From the NCBI GenBank assembly GCA_049642725.1, contig JBARPC010000027.1:1-64000 (forward strand): a stretch of DNA of 64,000 bases. Reading direction: 5' to 3'. The position numbers were made by a program, and so were the translations under genes. Origin of the DNA: JAGLYZ01 sp049642725 (GTDB taxonomy: Bacteria > Patescibacteriota > Minisyncoccia > Minisyncoccales > JAGMDC01). Below the pieces are notes generated by a model that was not told where the DNA came from, did not search any database, and was given only the letters and a program-made list of their open reading frames with translations. Shown here piece by piece: positions 7,646 through 15,462 of the stretch. Every line of letters starts with the position of its first letter. The first letter of the stretch is position 1.

Positions 7646-8737
7646 ATGAAAAAAATATTTTTTATACTAATTATAAGTTTTTTCTTTCTGTTTAATTTTT
7701 GGGTAATAGCAGAAGCGAAAGATTGTGATGCAGGAGATCTGGTTTGTGGCGGGGTGGCTGAATGTGAAGAAACTGCAACTCAAGATGGATGTTTAGCAGA
7801 TTGCAGTGTTGGGGAAGGTTTTGGCGGTTGGGCTTGGCCCAAGTGTGATTGTAATCTTAAAACAGAAGCAGAAAGTGATTGCTGGTGTGAGTGTAATGAA
7901 CAGTGTGCAGACGACTGGTGTAAAAGTTTGGGTCGCGCTAAGGGAATATGTAAAGACAGTAAAGGGCATTGTTGTGATGCTACAGAAACAAATTGTGATA
8001 TTGATTCAGATGATGAAGATTGTGATGGCAAATTAAATTGTAACGATAAAGAAGATTGCGAAGGTGAGATTTGTGATACAAATAAAGTATGCAAGAATGG
8101 CGCCTGCGTTGAGAAAAAGCCAGCCTGTGTTACTGATTGCCAGCAGGTAACTCAAACTTGTCTTTGCGGCAGTAAAGAAACAGAAGTAGAAAGCGGAGAG
8201 TTTTGTTGTATTGCCTTAAGTAAAAGATATACTTTAAAAACAGATTGTGAAAAACAATGTGAACAGGTCTGTCCAGAAGATTGTGATAATTTAGCGCCTG
8301 TGCCTTGTTATTGTGATTCAAAATTAATTGAAGTTGATGAGGAGAAATATTGTTACGGAGGCAAAGTTTATACTGAACAAGAAAAATGTAAAGAAGATGA
8401 GGCAGCGCCTCCGGAAGAAGAAAAACCGCCAGGATTTTTTGTTTGTCCAGGAGATAGAGCAGAATGCCCCGAAGGATCATTTTGTATTGAAAATCCTTTA
8501 TGCGCTGAAACTTTTGAGCAGCTTATAAATGCAATTGTTAATTTTATTTTTTATATTGCTTTAGCAATTGCGCCGATAATGTTTATTATTGCCGGCTTGG
8601 CTTTTATTACGGCAGCAGGCGACCCGGCTAAAATTAAAACAGCTAAAGATATTGCCTTATGGACAGCAATAGGTTTAATAGTTGTTTTGCTTGCTACTGG
8701 AATAATTAAAGTAATTCAGGAAATTTTCAGTGGATAG
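7646..8737 (+). CDS. Cysteine-rich secreted domain fused to a VirB2/TrbC-like membrane module
   Basis: A 363-residue protein with three parts. Residues 1-24 are a signal peptide (FFILIISFFFLFNFWVIAEA). Residues 25 to about 285 hold about 40 cysteines, often as CxC or CC pairs with acidic stretches (SDDEDCDGKLNC), ending in a Pro/Glu linker. The last 75 residues repeat the two-helix VirB2-like module of the preceding gene (FIFYIALAIAPIMFIIAGL, then TAAGDPAKIKTAKD). The match is visible at DNA level, so duplication is recent or maintained by gene conversion. An extracellular disulfide-rich or metal-binding adhesin displayed on a pilin-like anchor is a reasonable inference; no known domain is recognised in the Cys-rich part. 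Confidence 0.7.
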   Translation: MKKIFFILIISFFFLFNFWVIAEAKDCDAGDLVCGGVAECEETATQDGCLADCSVGEGFGGWAWPKCDCNLKTEAESDCWCECNEQCADDWCKSLGRAKGICKDSKGHCCDATETNCDIDSDDEDCDGKLNCNDKEDCEGEICDTNKVCKNGACVEKKPACVTDCQQVTQTCLCGSKETEVESGEFCCIALSKRYTLKTDCEKQCEQVCPEDCDNLAPVPCYCDSKLIEVDEEKYCYGGKVYTEQEKCKEDEAAPPEEEKPPGFFVCPGDRAECPEGSFCIENPLCAETFEQLINAIVNFIFYIALAIAPIMFIIAGLAFITAAGDPAKIKTAKDIALWTAIGLIVVLLATGIIKVIQEIFSG

Positions 8738-8766
8738 CTTGAAAATTTGAAAAGGTCGAAAAAAAT

Positions 8767-8781
8767 GGAGGTTGAACCTCC
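8767..8781 (+). other. Leader hairpin GGAGGTTGAACCTCC
   Basis: A perfect 6-bp stem in the leader of the third pilin-like gene, preceded by the octamer AAAGGTCG at 8751-8758. The same hairpin and octamer recur upstream of the PH-domain gene at 57144-57191. The stem pairs a Shine-Dalgarno-like GGAGG with CCTCC, but it is 23 nt from the ATG and so is not the ribosome site itself. Confidence 0.5.
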
Positions 8782-8803
8782 TAAAATTTAATAAATTGTT
8801 TTT

Positions 8804-9130
8804 ATGAAAAAAATTATTTCCGCATTAGTTTTAGTAGGTTTTCTGGTTTTACCGTTAGGAATTTTGGCGTATACTGAACCAACGCTTCCAACTACAGAAC
8901 TAGATGAAGCTCTTGTAAATATTACGAATTTTATGTTTTGGCTTTTAATGGCTGTAGCAGTAATATTTTTGATTGCCGCTGGTATTAGTTTTATTACTGC
9001 CGGAGGAGACCCAGAAAAAGTGAAGAAAGCCCGCGATTATGTTTTATATGCCTTGATAGGAGTAGTAGTGGGTGTAATGGCTAAAGGACTTACGACTTTT
9101 TTACGGGCAATAATCGAGGGAACAACATAA
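8804..9130 (+). CDS. VirB2/TrbC-like pilin-family membrane protein
   Basis: A 108-residue protein with a signal peptide (residues 1-22, ending LGILAY), a short exposed segment, and two hydrophobic helices around the TAGGDPEKVKKARD signature (about residues 66-79). It is more divergent from the two upstream copies than they are from each other and lacks the DCATIDC-type cysteines. Its own leader (67 nt) contains a hairpin and the AAAGGTCG octamer, suggesting separate regulation or processing. A terminator follows. Function in a type IV pilus or pore is inferred from family only. Confidence 0.75.
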   Translation: MKKIISALVLVGFLVLPLGILAYTEPTLPTTELDEALVNITNFMFWLLMAVAVIFLIAAGISFITAGGDPEKVKKARDYVLYALIGVVVGVMAKGLTTFLRAIIEGTT

Positions 9131-9171
9131 TCTAAATACTTTGGTAGAGACAAGTTTTTAGGAATTACTTT

Positions 9172-9213
9172 ATCAATCCATACTGCTTTTAGAGCAGGTG
9201 GGTTGATTTTTTG
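9172..9213 (+). terminator. Terminator of the VirB2-like cluster
   Basis: ATCAATCCATACTGCT pairs imperfectly with AGCAGGTGGGTTGAT, followed by six T residues. It lies 41 nt after the stop codon. Confidence 0.7.
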
Positions 9214-9293
9214 TTTAAAAGCGATAGGATAATAAATAAGAACCTGCCCTTCGGGCAGAACCTTGATTTTCACGGTTACGCCGTGAAATATAA

Positions 9294-9375
9294 GCCGCGG
9301 TGGCGGAACTGGCAGACGCGCTGGGTTTAGGACCCAGTGGGGCAACCCGTGAGAGTTCAAATCTCTCCTGCGGCA
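9294..9375 (+). tRNA. tRNA-Leu (anticodon UAG)
   Basis: An 82-nt class II tRNA. The acceptor GCCGCGG pairs with CTGCGGC, the anticodon stem-loop is CTGGG-TTTAGGA-CCCAG, the variable arm is long, and the T arm is GAGAG-TTCAAAT-CTCTC. It reads CUA and CUN codons. CCA is not encoded (ACA follows). Two small GC-rich hairpins (9244-9258 and about 9267-9287) lie just upstream. Confidence 0.95.
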
Positions 9376-9382
9376 CAATCAA

Positions 9383-9408
9383 AAAAAGGAGCTAAGCTCC
9401 CTTTTTTA
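9383..9408. terminator. Bidirectional terminator between tRNA-Leu and hsp20
   Basis: AAAAAGGAGC-TAA-GCTCCCTTTTTT can terminate the tRNA on the plus strand and hsp20 on the minus strand. A near-identical hairpin precedes the tRNA-Ser at 57713-57732. Confidence 0.8.
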
Positions 9409-9409
9409 G

Positions 9410-9940
9410 TTAAATTTTTATTGCTACTTTTCTTTTCTTTTTTCTTTGGATTTTTGGTATTCTGATAGTTAAAATTCCTTGTTTCATTACTGCTTCAACG
9501 CGGGAATTATCTACCTCTTCCTGTAGTATCATCCTTTTATAAAAAGGTCCCCAATAGCATTCCTGGTAAAAGTATTTTTTTTCTTCCTTTTCGTCTTCCT
9601 GCGGTTTTTCCCTTGTTCCTTCTATAATTAAAATATCGTTTTCAATAATAATATCTAAATCCTCTGGTTTTATTCCAGCAATAGTTGATTGAATTACTAA
9701 TTCATCTTTTGTTTGATAAACATCTACTGTCAGTTCTCCTTTTTGCTCAAACCATTTTTCCTTGCCCGCCGTAGTCCCGCGTGGCGGGACGGAGGCGGGT
9801 TTTTCTTCTTTATTTATTCCGGTCTTGATTTCCTCTTTGATTTTCACCTTTTTCTTTTCGGATTTTGGTTTTTCCTTACTCTTCATCTCTGGTTCTTCTT
9901 TAACACCAATATTTTGTTTAAGTTTTTCTAAAAAAGACAT
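9410..9940 (-). CDS. hsp20: Small heat shock protein (Hsp20/alpha-crystallin)
   Basis: A 176-residue chaperone that holds unfolding proteins. The alpha-crystallin domain fills the C-terminal half (from GELTVDVYQTKDELVIQ to the end), with the conserved A-G-I-K-x-E-D-L segment and a final IRIPK motif of the I-x-I/V type. The N-terminal 75 residues are Lys/Glu-rich and disordered-looking, longer than usual, and include ASVPPRGTTAG encoded by a nested palindrome at 9765-9799. It lies 10 nt downstream of prsW in the tsaD-prsW-hsp20 direction. No HrcA-type element is seen upstream. Confidence 0.92.
   Translation of the reverse strand: MSFLEKLKQNIGVKEEPEMKSKEKPKSEKKKVKIKEEIKTGINKEEKPASVPPRGTTAGKEKWFEQKGELTVDVYQTKDELVIQSTIAGIKPEDLDIIIENDILIIEGTREKPQEDEKEEKKYFYQECYWGPFYKRMILQEEVDNSRVEAVMKQGILTIRIPKIQRKKKRKVAIKI
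9765..9799. repeat. Nested perfect palindrome inside hsp20
   Basis: CCCGCC-GTA-GTCCCGC-GTG-GCGGGAC-GGA-GGCGGG: two perfect stems of 6 and 7 bp separated by a 3-nt internal loop. It is very GC-rich in an AT-rich gene and encodes a Pro-rich linker insert. Confidence 0.85.
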
Positions 9941-9950
9941 AATCTAAAAA

Positions 9951-10745
9951 TTAGTTAACCTTGCATATGCTTTTCATTTTCTTGAGTTTCTTGAAACCCA
10001 AAGAAACAAAAAGGGCAAGCGAAATTAGAATAACAGCCGGTATTAAAACCTTTAAGCTTCCTTCAAATATTATTATAGAATAATTAAATAATCCATGCAA
10101 TAGGCCGGCTATAAATAATCCGATAAAAAGGAATTTAAATCTATTTTTTGCTTCATAAATAGATAAAGCCAAGAAATAACCCATTGTTGCAGAACATAAG
10201 GTATGAAGAAATACTGCTCCTAAAAATCTAATAGTAGTTATTTGAAATGTTTCTGAAAATTTAATCACTGGAAATAAATGGGGAAGTAAATACAAAATAT
10301 TTTCCAAAGCAGCAAAACCTAAACCAGCAATAATCATATAAATCATAGCATCTACTGGCTCGTCAAATTCCGGATTATTGAGAACTTTATATCTTACCAC
10401 TAAATATTTAAAAAATTCTTCTACAAAACCAATAACGATAATATTATATAAAAAGAATATCAAAAGAGAAAGATAACTTAAGCTTGATATTTGAAGAAGT
10501 CCATTCCTGAAAAGGTTGGAAATTTCGCTGGGAGACGGAGATACAGACATTAATAAAGATATTACATCAAAACCTTTTTGAAAACAGATTTCCAAAAGAA
10601 CAGCAGGAATAGTAATTATTGCTCCATAGATAAATATTTTTAAAACCATTGTTTTTGGTTCAGGGTGGACATCTTTCCGCAAATAATAAGAAAGCCAGAT
10701 GATGCTGGGAGCAAGACCGAACACTATAAGTAGAATATAGTTCAT
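9951..10745 (-). CDS. prsW: PrsW-family intramembrane metalloprotease
   Basis: A 264-residue protein with about seven or eight membrane helices. PrsW in Bacillus starts anti-sigma factor cleavage; the wider family are CPBP-like glutamic/metal proteases. Visible hallmarks are the HPEP segment after helix 1, GFVEEFFKYLVV (EE motif), FAALENILYLL (ExxN), FLHTLCSATMGYF and GLLHGLFNY, the usual set of conserved acidic and His residues. The ATG lies 1 nt beyond the tsaD stop, so the two genes are translationally linked. No anti-sigma target is found in the window. Confidence 0.88.
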   Translation of the reverse strand: MNYILLIVFGLAPSIIWLSYYLRKDVHPEPKTMVLKIFIYGAIITIPAVLLEICFQKGFDVISLLMSVSPSPSEISNLFRNGLLQISSLSYLSLLIFFLYNIIVIGFVEEFFKYLVVRYKVLNNPEFDEPVDAMIYMIIAGLGFAALENILYLLPHLFPVIKFSETFQITTIRFLGAVFLHTLCSATMGYFLALSIYEAKNRFKFLFIGLFIAGLLHGLFNYSIIIFEGSLKVLIPAVILISLALFVSLGFKKLKKMKSICKVN

Positions 10746-10746
10746 A

Positions 10747-11829
10747 TTAATTTATTCTTAAATTAGCATTAACTTTAATGTTTTTCCAGTTTTTAGCTTT
10801 GTTTTTATGAAAATAAGCAGTTATACCTATCATTGCAGCATTATCAGTACAGAATTTAGAATCAGGAATTAAAAATAAGGAATTAGGAATTTCTTTTTTA
10901 ATTTTTTCTTTAAACTGTTTTTTCAGCTTTTCATTAGCTGTAACACCGCCGCCAAGAATAATTGTTTTTACTTTATAATCTTTTGCTGCTTTAATAGTTT
11001 TTTTAATTAAAACATCAATTACTGCTTGCTGAATTTCTTTGCACATTGCTTGGATGTATTGTTTTGTTTTTTGCTGCCCGATTTTATTGGGCGAGCATCG
11101 TTCCTTCAGAGCGGGTTTTTCTTTTTTTACTGCATAAAGGACAGCGGTTTTCAGTCCTGAAAAACTAAAATCATAATCGTTTGAGTAAATCATCGGACGG
11201 GGAAGTGTAATTTTGGATTTTGGATTTCGGATTTCCATTGCTGCTAGAGCAGCGATGGCTGGTCCTCCGGGATACCCAAGTCCTAAAATTCTGGCTGTTT
11301 TGTCAAAGCATTCTCCAGCAGCATCATCTCTTGTTTCACCTAAAATTTTGTATTTTCCGATATTTTTCATCAAAATCAATTGAGTATGCCCGCCGCTTAC
11401 AACCAAGCAAATCGCCGGCAGATATTTTTGAGAATTGAGAATTGAGAATTGAAAATTAATTAATATATGACTCTCAATATGATTTACTGGTATAATTTTT
11501 AGATTCCACAAACGAGCTAAGGCCTTGGCAAAATTCACACCTGTCCACAAACAAGGTTCTAAACCAGGACCAGTGGTTACGGCGATCAAATCAATTTTCG
11601 GTTTGATAAAGTTTTTTATTTCTGCTTTTTTTAAAGCTTTTTTTAAAACAGGCAAAAGATTTTTCTGATGCTCTCTTTTTGCCATTGCCGGGTATACTCC
11701 TCCATATTTTTTATGAATTTCTATCTGCGACGAAACAATATTACTTAATATTTTTGCTTTTTGCTTTTTTATATTTAATATACTGATACAGGTATCATCA
11801 CAAGATGTTTCAATGGCTAAGATAATCAT
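10747..11829 (-). CDS. tsaD: tRNA threonylcarbamoyladenosine transferase TsaD
   Basis: A 360-residue member of the Kae1/Qri7/YgjD family that transfers the threonylcarbamoyl group to A37 of ANN-decoding tRNAs with TsaB and TsaE. Evidence is the N-terminal ETSCDDTC ATPase motif, the metal-binding H-x-x-x-H in VNHIESH, the VVSGGHTQL strand and the C-terminal CTDNAAMIG. Three low-conservation stretches are encoded by 7-bp tandem repeats (10864-10891, 11214-11234, 11430-11457), and another insert (KERCSPNKIGQQK) comes from a hairpin-prone segment near 11076-11115. A promoter with a 17-bp spacer ends 6 nt before the ATG. The prsW gene follows after 1 nt. Confidence 0.96.
   Translation of the reverse strand: MIILAIETSCDDTCISILNIKKQKAKILSNIVSSQIEIHKKYGGVYPAMAKREHQKNLLPVLKKALKKAEIKNFIKPKIDLIAVTTGPGLEPCLWTGVNFAKALARLWNLKIIPVNHIESHILINFQFSILNSQKYLPAICLVVSGGHTQLILMKNIGKYKILGETRDDAAGECFDKTARILGLGYPGGPAIAALAAMEIRNPKSKITLPRPMIYSNDYDFSFSGLKTAVLYAVKKEKPALKERCSPNKIGQQKTKQYIQAMCKEIQQAVIDVLIKKTIKAAKDYKVKTIILGGGVTANEKLKKQFKEKIKKEIPNSLFLIPDSKFCTDNAAMIGITAYFHKNKAKNWKNIKVNANLRIN
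10864..10891. repeat. Heptanucleotide repeat in the 3' part of tsaD
   Basis: Plus-strand units AGGAATT, AAAAATA, AGGAATT and AGGAATT lie in register. They encode IPNSLFLIPDS just before the conserved CTDNAAMIG motif. Confidence 0.75.
11214..11234. repeat. Heptanucleotide repeat in the middle of tsaD
   Basis: Three 7-bp units (TGGATTT, TGGATTT, CGGATTT on the plus strand) encode EIRNPKSKI, an insert in a normally variable loop. Confidence 0.8.
11430..11457. repeat. Heptanucleotide repeat in the 5' part of tsaD
   Basis: GAGAATT x3 followed by GAAAATT (plus strand), 28 bp in register. It encodes INFQFSILNSQ between the metal-binding VNHIESH and the VVSGGHTQL strand. Confidence 0.85.
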
Positions 11830-11835
11830 TCCATT

Positions 11836-11864
11836 ATTTTATCACTCGGCTTGATTTTTTTCAA
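11836..11864 (-). promoter_or_regulatory. Promoter of tsaD, near-leaderless
   Basis: On the minus strand TTGAAA (11864-11859) and TAAAAT (11841-11836) are 17 bp apart. The ATG begins 6 nt further on, so the expected +1 is at the start codon. Confidence 0.7.
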
Positions 11865-11887
11865 ATTTTAAGTTAGAATTTTAAGAG

Positions 11888-11959
11888 GACCCTATCGTCT
11901 AGTGGTTAGGACACTACCCTTTCACGGTAAAAACCGGGGTTCGACTCCCCGTAGGGTCG
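11888..11959 (+). tRNA. tRNA-Glu (anticodon UUC)
   Basis: A 72-nt tRNA. Acceptor GACCCTA pairs with TAGGGTC, the D arm has the Glu-typical GTCTAGTGGTTAGGAC, the anticodon loop is CTTTCAC, and the T arm is GGGG-TTCGACT-CCCC. CCA is not encoded. It lies in the gap between tsaD and recG, opposite in strand to both; its 3' end is 2 nt from the recG stop. Confidence 0.95.
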
Positions 11960-11961
11960 CT

Positions 11962-14109
11962 TTATTCCAAGTGAATTCTTTCTCTAAATTTTTTTAATCG
12001 CTCTTCTAAAAAAGGGTGATTTTTTAATTCAGGGTCTTGCTCTAATAATTCCTTAGCAGTTTGTCTGGTTTTTTCAACTAAACCAATATCTTTAAAGGAA
12101 TTCATTATTAAATCCGGGATGCCCCATTGTCTGGCGCCGGAAAAATCTCCCGGTCCTCTAATTTTTAAATCCTTTTCAGCTAATTCAAAACCATTTTCAG
12201 AAGCAATTAGGGCTTTTAACCGCTGATGTGTTTTCTTAGCTGAAGAGTCAGTAAACAAAAAGCAATATGATTGATATTTAGATCTGCCAACTCTGCCCCG
12301 AAATTGATGAAGCTGAGCCAAACCAAATCTTTCCGCTCCTTCTATAACTATTACTGTAGCGTTAGGAATATCAATACCTACTTCAATCACTGAGGTGGAT
12401 ACTAAAATATCTATTTTTTTGTCTTTGAAACCTTGCATTATTTTTTCTTTTTCTTTCGGTGTCATTTTTCCGTGAAGCATTGCCAGTTTCAATTTAGGGA
12501 AAACCTCTTTTGATAATCTTTCATATTCTTCTTTTACTGATTTTACTTCAGCCCAGCTAGAAATTTCATCTTTTGCGAGCTCAGTTTTTCCGGATTCAAT
12601 GCGGGGATAAATTATAAATACCTGCCTTCCCCTTTTAACTTCTTTTTTAATAAAATCGTATGTTTTTTTTCTTTGCGCTGGCGGAATAACTTTAGTAATT
12701 ATTTCTTTTCTTCCTTTTGGCAGTTCATCAATTAAAGATAAATCTAAGTCGCCATAAATAGTCAAAGCCAAACTGCGTGGAATAGGAGTAGCAGTCATAG
12801 AAAGAAGATGAGGAATAGTTGAATTTTTCATTAGCTTAGCGCGTTGTTCTACTCCAAAGCGATGTTGTTCATCTAAAATCACAAGTGCTAAGTTTCCAAA
12901 CTTTACTTTATCCTGAATTAAAGCATGAGTGCCAATAAGAATATTTATCTCATTTTTAATTGTTTTTTCTAATAACTTAGTTCTTGAAATCTCTATTGTT
13001 TCTCCTTTTAATTTTTTAGATATGAACTTATCTTCTTTTCCAGTTAAAAGTCCTATATTGATATTAAAATCTTTGAATCGGGAACTTACTTCCTTAAAAT
13101 GCTGTTTGGTTAAAATTTCAGTTGGAGCCATAAAAGCAACTTGATAGCCGGCCTTTATGGTTTCCAGGGCAGCCATTAAAGCAACTATAGTTTTTCCAGA
13201 ACCCACATCTCCCTCTAAGAGCCGGTTCATTGGCCGAGATTTTTCTAAATCTTTTAAAATCTGCCAGCTGGATTTTCTTTGAGCGTCAGTCAGTTTAAAA
13301 GATAATGTCTCTACAAATTTTTTCACTAATTCAATATCTATAGGAATAGATATTGCTTTTTCTTTATTCAGTGCCATTCTTGCTTGTAAGACGGCTAATT
13401 CAATCAAAAACAGTTCTTCAAAAGAAAACCGTTTTTGCGCTCTTTCAGCTAAATTTATTGAATCAGGAAAATGAATTTGCCAAATAGCTTTTTCTATTGC
13501 TAAAAGTTTTTCTTTTTGGATAATTTCTTTTGGTATAATTTCTGGAATTTTGTTTTTAAAACTTATCAGAAGCGGTTTTATAATATAGCGAAGCCATCTT
13601 GAAGAAAGCCCTTCTGTTTCTGGATACACAGGCACAATTCTTCCAGTATGAGTTAGATCATTAGACACCGAGTTTCTATAGAAACTCGGTGTCATCTTTT
13701 CATATGCAGGATTAGAAAGATGCAGTCCGTCGTCTCCAATTGTTATTTTTCCAGCCAAACAAACATTGTCTTTTGGTTTTAAAGTTTTTATTAAATATGG
13801 CTGGTTGAACCAAACAACTTTTATAGCCCCGGTTTTATCCTGAACAACAGCTTGGGTTAAGAACATTCTTCTTTTCCAAGTTCTGCTGTTTTTAATTTCT
13901 AAGATTTTTCCCAAGATACAGCAGTTTTCGTTTATTTTCACTTTTGAGATAGGAATGATATTAGAAAAATCCTCATAGCGATGAGGAAAATGATATAAAA
14001 TGTCTCGGACCGTCTTAATCCCCAATTTCTTCAGTTTTTTCTGAAAAACCGCGCCAATCCGCGCAATTTGTTCTATAGGCGTTGATAAGTTCATTGCCAT
14101 CATCTTCAT
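11962..14109 (-). CDS. recG: ATP-dependent DNA helicase RecG
   Basis: A 715-residue helicase that regresses stalled forks and processes recombination intermediates. An N-terminal wedge/OB domain (HFPHRYEDFSN, then VQDKTGAIKVVWFNQPY) is followed by helicase domains with Walker A GDVGSGKT near residue 300, a DEQH box (DEQHRFGVEQR), SMTATPIPRSLALTIYGDL, and the C-terminal FRGRVGRSKYQSYCFL and IRGPGDFSGARQWG motifs. Length is close to the usual 680-700. A perfect 30-bp palindrome at 13664-13693 lies in frame in the wedge domain. Several ATGs cluster at the start (MKMMAMN); the first is taken, with TATAAT-like hexamers just upstream. Confidence 0.96.
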   Translation of the reverse strand: MKMMAMNLSTPIEQIARIGAVFQKKLKKLGIKTVRDILYHFPHRYEDFSNIIPISKVKINENCCILGKILEIKNSRTWKRRMFLTQAVVQDKTGAIKVVWFNQPYLIKTLKPKDNVCLAGKITIGDDGLHLSNPAYEKMTPSFYRNSVSNDLTHTGRIVPVYPETEGLSSRWLRYIIKPLLISFKNKIPEIIPKEIIQKEKLLAIEKAIWQIHFPDSINLAERAQKRFSFEELFLIELAVLQARMALNKEKAISIPIDIELVKKFVETLSFKLTDAQRKSSWQILKDLEKSRPMNRLLEGDVGSGKTIVALMAALETIKAGYQVAFMAPTEILTKQHFKEVSSRFKDFNINIGLLTGKEDKFISKKLKGETIEISRTKLLEKTIKNEINILIGTHALIQDKVKFGNLALVILDEQHRFGVEQRAKLMKNSTIPHLLSMTATPIPRSLALTIYGDLDLSLIDELPKGRKEIITKVIPPAQRKKTYDFIKKEVKRGRQVFIIYPRIESGKTELAKDEISSWAEVKSVKEEYERLSKEVFPKLKLAMLHGKMTPKEKEKIMQGFKDKKIDILVSTSVIEVGIDIPNATVIVIEGAERFGLAQLHQFRGRVGRSKYQSYCFLFTDSSAKKTHQRLKALIASENGFELAEKDLKIRGPGDFSGARQWGIPDLIMNSFKDIGLVEKTRQTAKELLEQDPELKNHPFLEERLKKFRERIHLE
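13664..13693. repeat. Perfect 30-bp palindrome in recG
   Basis: GACACCGAGTTTCTA and its exact reverse complement are joined with no spacer. The segment encodes part of SFYRNSVSNDLTH in the wedge domain, likely a small insertion relative to other RecG proteins. Confidence 0.9.
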
Positions 14110-14325
14110 ATTATATTATTATAAGATAATTAACAATAATAGTTAGAAAGCCTTAAAGAGTCGGCTTTTAAGCAAGTTTTAAATAAGTTCGTTTAAAACT
14201 TATTATCTAAAATAATTAAAAGTTTTTTAATTCCACTACAAGCGGAATTATTGTTTGGGGCTATTTTTTATTTTTCAATTTTCTATGGTATAATTTAATT
14301 AGAAATAATTTAGAATTATACCAAA
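14110..14325. promoter_or_regulatory. Divergent intergenic region with operator-like inverted repeats before the methyltransferase gene
   Basis: 216 bp between recG and the restriction-modification genes, which are divergent. It holds several inverted repeats (for example AATTCCACTACAAGCGGAATT near 14239-14259, given as AATTCC and GGAATT arms) and, next to the methyltransferase start, GGTATAATT at 14287-14295 with its exact complement AATTATACC at 14314-14322. The left arm contains the -10 hexamer TATAAT (14289-14294), so a protein bound to this repeat would control the promoter. No controller (C-protein) gene is seen. Confidence 0.45.
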
Positions 14326-15462
14326 ATGAAGAAGCAATTTGGACAATTTTTTACTACAAATTCTGATTATATTTTGCAAGGATTTGAAAAATTTGTAAAA
14401 AACAAAAAAATTATTGATCCCTTCGCAGGAAATCAGGATTTAATCAAATGGGCTAAGAAAAACACCTGTAAAAAAATTATAGGATTTGATTGTGATAAAA
14501 GATATGTTGATAATAAAAAAGTTTTTTTAGATGATTCTATAAATTTTCCTAAAAAATATAAATTTGTCTGCACAAATCCACCGTATTTGCACAAAAATAA
14601 AGCAGATAAAAAGACTAAACAAAAATTTTTTTCAGGAACTAATTCTCATTTTGAAGATCTATATCAAATTTCTATTTTTTCGATTCTTAATTGCGAAGAA
14701 GGTATTTTAATTATTCCACTTAATTTTTTATCAGCCGAAAATTCTAAAGAAATAAGAAATTTATTTTTTGAAAAATTTGAAATAATAAAATTAAATATTT
14801 TTTCTGAACAAGTATTTGAAGATACAACTTATAATGTAATTTCTTTTTATTTTAGAAAGAAATTACATTATACAGAAAAAAATAAAATTATCGCTACGAT
14901 TCTGCCAGAAAAAAAACAAATTTCTTTTATTATTGAAAAAAAGTTTGGCTGGCAATTTGGTGGTAATTTTTTAAATAAAATAAAAAACGCTAAAAATTAT
15001 TTAGGTATTTTTCGTTTAACCGAGAATTTTTTACAATCTGGTGAATATGAAATAGAAATGGCGCTCCAGAATATAAAAGATAAAAGAAATTTTCGCGTAA
15101 GTCAAAATATAAAAAGAATAATAGAGAAAAATATTTTGTTTTTAAGAGCAATTGACAGTAAAAACGGAAAGAAAATTCAACTTGAAGATATAAGAAAATA
15201 TAATATCTCTGGACTCGTGGGCAAAAGCACTTCTAGAAATATGGCACATTTAATTTTTGAGCAAGAAGTTCCAATTAAAGAACAAGAAACATTGATGCAA
15301 AAATTTAACCAAGAATTGAACAGAAACAGGCAAAAATATTTTTCTTTTTTTCTTACGAATTTTCGTGATAATAATCGCAAAAGAATTTCTTTTAATCTGG
15401 CCTATAAATTTTTGAATTATCTTTATTTAGTAAAACATGCAAAGCAATCAACATTATTTTAA
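14326..15462 (+). CDS. Type II DNA adenine-N6 methyltransferase
   Basis: A 378-residue methyltransferase that should protect the host sites of the adjoining nuclease. SAM-binding motif I is IIDPFAGNQDLI (about residues 34-45) and the catalytic motif IV is TNPPY (about 84-88), the NPPY form of gamma-type N6-adenine enzymes such as M.TaqI and Eco57I-like proteins. The start MKKQFGQFFTT matches the QFFTP-like N terminus common in this group. The C-terminal half should carry target recognition and has no motif I recognise. It overlaps the next gene by 26 nt. The pair is notably AT-rich and lies next to an attC-like site, suggesting acquisition by transfer. Confidence 0.85.
   Translation: MKKQFGQFFTTNSDYILQGFEKFVKNKKIIDPFAGNQDLIKWAKKNTCKKIIGFDCDKRYVDNKKVFLDDSINFPKKYKFVCTNPPYLHKNKADKKTKQKFFSGTNSHFEDLYQISIFSILNCEEGILIIPLNFLSAENSKEIRNLFFEKFEIIKLNIFSEQVFEDTTYNVISFYFRKKLHYTEKNKIIATILPEKKQISFIIEKKFGWQFGGNFLNKIKNAKNYLGIFRLTENFLQSGEYEIEMALQNIKDKRNFRVSQNIKRIIEKNILFLRAIDSKNGKKIQLEDIRKYNISGLVGKSTSRNMAHLIFEQEVPIKEQETLMQKFNQELNRNRQKYFSFFLTNFRDNNRKRISFNLAYKFLNYLYLVKHAKQSTLF

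Noticed and set aside
9037..9378. Minus-strand frame over the third pilin-like gene and tRNA-Leu
   Set aside because: It is antisense to both, and its start is complementary to the tRNA.
14110..14325. A second attC site upstream of the methyltransferase
   Set aside because: Inverted repeats exist, but none has the paired TATAACA/GTTATAC ends or the inner arms seen at 16400-16497.
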